A stretch of 64,000 nucleotides of DNA from Chitinophaga varians (lineage in GTDB: Bacteria > Bacteroidota > Bacteroidia > Chitinophagales > Chitinophagaceae). Below are positions 62,801 to 64,000 of the stretch, one piece after another (positions within the stretch are counted from its first letter, which is position 1; every line of letters starts with the position of its first letter). The stretch spans positions 868,001-932,000 of the forward strand of contig NZ_JABAIA010000003.1 in NCBI RefSeq assembly GCF_012641275.1, in the 5' to 3' direction. The position numbers and the translations under genes are program-made. Below the pieces are notes generated by a model. It was not told the origin of the DNA. It searched no databases and saw only the letters and a program-made list of their open reading frames with translations.

Positions 62801-64000
62801 TGACCCTGTGGAAGTACAGGCGTTAAACGCGGTGTATGGACATCGCCGTTCAGCTGACCGTCCGCTGTTGATCGGCACGGTCAAAACCAATATCGGGCAT
62901 CTGGAAGCGGCGGCTGGTATCGCTGGCTTTATCAAAACGGTACTCTGCCTGCAACACCGGGAAATTCCCGCCAACCTTAATTTTCATACGCCCAACAGGT
63001 TCATCCCCTGGAAAGATATGGCGGTGAAGGTGGTTGACCGGTTAACGCCCTGGCCGGCTGATACCGGGAAAAGGCGGGCAGCTGTCAGCTCGTTCGGCTT
63101 AAGTGGCACCAACGTGCACGTTATCCTGGAAGAAGCACCTGTAATAGCAACAACAGCAGCACAACATGCTGAAACATTGCTGCCTTCCTACCCGCTGTTG
63201 TTGTCCGCCAAAACACCGGAAGCGCTGCGGGCGCTCGCAGAACAATACCTTCATTATGATTGCTCCGCGGTTTCCTTAGCAGACGTGGCTTACAGTGCTG
63301 CTGTAACGCGCGATCATTTTCAATATCGTTTGGCCTTTCCTGTTAGTACGACGCAGGATATCTGCCAATACCTGCAGGCATATACCGGCGACACCTTCGC
63401 AGAGGACCTGCGGCAGGGTATGGTGCCGGCGCAGAAAGGGCAGCTGGTGTGGCTTTTCACCGGCGGTGGATCGCAGTACTGGAACATGGGAAAAGAATTG
63501 TATGCGTCCAGTGTGGTATTTAGAAATGTGATAGACCACTGTGACGCCTATCTGAAAACACGCTGGGATTTTTCTCTTACAACACTGCTCTATGAAATGA
63601 AGATGGAAGCGGCCAATGAGCTGCTGCTGCAAATGACCTATTTCCAGCCGGCAATATTTGCCATCTCCTGTGCATTGGCAGAGGTATGGAGGTCCTGGGG
63701 CATTGTTCCCGCTATTGTTGCAGGACATAGCGTGGGAGAATACGCTGCGGCCTATGTGGCCGGGGTATTCAGCCTGGATGACGGATTGACGCTGGTGACC
63801 GAAAGAGCGCGGCTGATGCAGGCTGTTGAAGAGCCGGGGGCGATGGCGACGGTGTTTGCACCAGCCACACTGGTAGCGGAAATGATACGGCCATATGAAG
63901 GGCTGTCTGTTGCGGCGATCAATGGCCCGGAACTGACGGTTATCTCCGGAAGAACAGCAGAGGTAAGGGAAGTGCTAAGATCGCTGGAGCAGGCCGGTAT
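59802..64000 (+). CDS. FAAL-ACP-KS-AT polyketide synthase, 3' partial
   Basis: Start of a type I PKS that runs off the right edge (1399 codons visible, no stop). ATG 59802 is the first start; an in-frame TAA lies at 59787-59789. Order: fatty acyl-AMP ligase (about residues 1-570; SSGSTGNPKG, WMPLTHDMGLIGFH, GYGLAEATLE, NTGDAGF, KTTSGKIQR), ACP (Ser627 in GMTSMHA), ketosynthase (about 685-1105; Cys858 in DTACSSS, His993 in THGTGT, His1033 in NIGH), acyltransferase (from about 1205; Ser1310 in GHSVGE). The FAAL should adenylate a free fatty acid and load it on the ACP for extension by KS-AT. This order is like the start of mycosubtilin/iturin synthases, which make the beta-amino fatty acid of those lipopeptides. 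The AT specificity motif lies beyond the edge. Confidence 0.95.
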   Translation, partial: MEKTNIPQTLSAILIGLKDVENRGVTFIGSGNQEEFISYNQLYESALSWLHYLQKEGAQPGDELILQVEDNKTFLQIFWGCILGGIIPVPVSVFYHVGNARKLYKIRAFLKRPFLMTNRAHYEKLCLYKDESEHPEGHHFERVLFMEDHAGTPQEAVIHPATPDSIAFLQFSSGSTGNPKGVVLTHANLVSNIQAALSAHACTEADRHLSWMPLTHDMGLIGFHLYPIAAGVNHYLMPTDLFIKNPLLWMQKISEHRATIIGSPNFGYKHYLDYFTEEKAKTLDLSCVRIILNGAEPVSATLTRSFMDRLGPVKLSPNAMCPGYGLAEATLEVTFPGAHAPFESIHVPRETLTIGRSVMGKDVSKGEWIKESIELVNLGKPIGDVGIRITDENGIVLEDGHVGIIRIKGDFVTSRYYNNETATRDTIQDGWLNTGDAGFIWEGCLFVTGRVKDIIFVNGTNVYPHDIEYPLEQLDGLGARKVAVCGAADKETGSEAIMVFVVHKSSVEKFLPIVAAIKRFVAEKLGLEVKQVIPVRQLPKTTSGKIQRYLLAEEYTKGSYDAVIREIAEKSKIAAGEEKPVTTNDRANQFSVDTIRQWLQNWLQQRFNLTVAELAVENTFAAYGMTSMHAVRLAGDLEAWMGSAIDKTVIYNFPTISTLAGHLSKVSVADKKDWSSDSHREGDRRVAVVGIGCRFPGGISTPQAYWDFLKKQRSAITVIPKERWDADAYFDTDEDALGKMYTRQGGFIEQADEFDPLFFGISPREAAGMDPQQRLLLETCWEALEHAGIRPSGLRGSDSGVFIGLGTDDYQRLVAANNGTAQVEDAFGGLGVERSIAAGRIAYVLDFHGPVMQLDTACSSSLLSVHQACLSLLQGECSLALAGGVNLMLTPDTTIKLCRLKALSPAGLCKSFDDSADGYVRGEGAGVVVLKRLSDALANGDNILAVIDGSAVNHDGLSNGLTAPNGLAQQQLIEKALRQAGVDSDMVQYVETHGTGTRLGDPVEVQALNAVYGHRRSADRPLLIGTVKTNIGHLEAAAGIAGFIKTVLCLQHREIPANLNFHTPNRFIPWKDMAVKVVDRLTPWPADTGKRRAAVSSFGLSGTNVHVILEEAPVIATTAAQHAETLLPSYPLLLSAKTPEALRALAEQYLHYDCSAVSLADVAYSAAVTRDHFQYRLAFPVSTTQDICQYLQAYTGDTFAEDLRQGMVPAQKGQLVWLFTGGGSQYWNMGKELYASSVVFRNVIDHCDAYLKTRWDFSLTTLLYEMKMEAANELLLQMTYFQPAIFAISCALAEVWRSWGIVPAIVAGHSVGEYAAAYVAGVFSLDDGLTLVTERARLMQAVEEPGAMATVFAPATLVAEMIRPYEGLSVAAINGPELTVISGRTAEVREVLRSLEQAG

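Overview
The window looks like a chromosomal segment of a Bacteroidota bacterium, most likely a Chitinophaga-type member of the Chitinophagaceae. This is inferred from moderate GC, AT-rich start regions without strong Shine-Dalgarno sites, the protein style (secreted Ntn acylase, PQQ dehydrogenase lipoprotein with an inserted cytochrome c) and the giant NRPS genes. No RNA gene, CRISPR array or insertion sequence was recognised.

Region 1 (2-35181, + strand) is a non-ribosomal peptide cluster. A giant NRPS gene, cut off at the left edge, carries seven modules. A second NRPS follows 17 bp later with an N-terminal TubC-type docking domain, two modules and a thioesterase. A secreted penicillin/PvdQ-type acylase follows 9 bp after that. 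Reading the binding pockets gives a tentative visible order of D-Ser, Ser, Val/Ile, D-X (unreadable code), D-(Ile/Val), a possibly basic residue, an aromatic residue, Ile/Val and Asn, released by the TE. Every epimerase is followed by a C domain of the D-accepting type. Long near-identical DNA tracts between A domains show recent duplication or gene conversion. The acylase suggests an N-acylated precursor that is deacylated after export.

Region 2 (35201-36437, - strand) holds two small genes, a secreted beta-rich protein and an NTF2/lumazine-binding-like protein, with an intrinsic terminator between them.

Region 3 (36518-56402, - strand) is a compact ten-gene unit of unknown function and the best candidate for an undescribed system. 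Four large core genes come first: a possible GT-A-like protein, a 1442-aa DUF6603-like beta-rich protein, and two large proteins without a known domain. A three-gene cassette (types C, B, A) then occurs twice in tandem. All six cassette proteins share an Ig-like domain, a strand-rich variable stalk and a C-terminal beta head ending in W-x-P-x-G, which resembles fibre or receptor-binding proteins. None of the ten has an obvious Sec signal.

Region 4 (56877-59054, + strand) is a PQQ-dependent dehydrogenase lipoprotein with an internal cytochrome c motif. Region 5 (59055-59801) is a non-coding stretch with several dyads. Region 6 (59802 to the right edge, + strand) is the start of a FAAL-ACP-KS-AT polyketide synthase without a stop in the window. 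Its domain order resembles the loading end of iturin/mycosubtilin-type synthases and suggests a lipo-initiated PKS or PKS-NRPS line beginning here.
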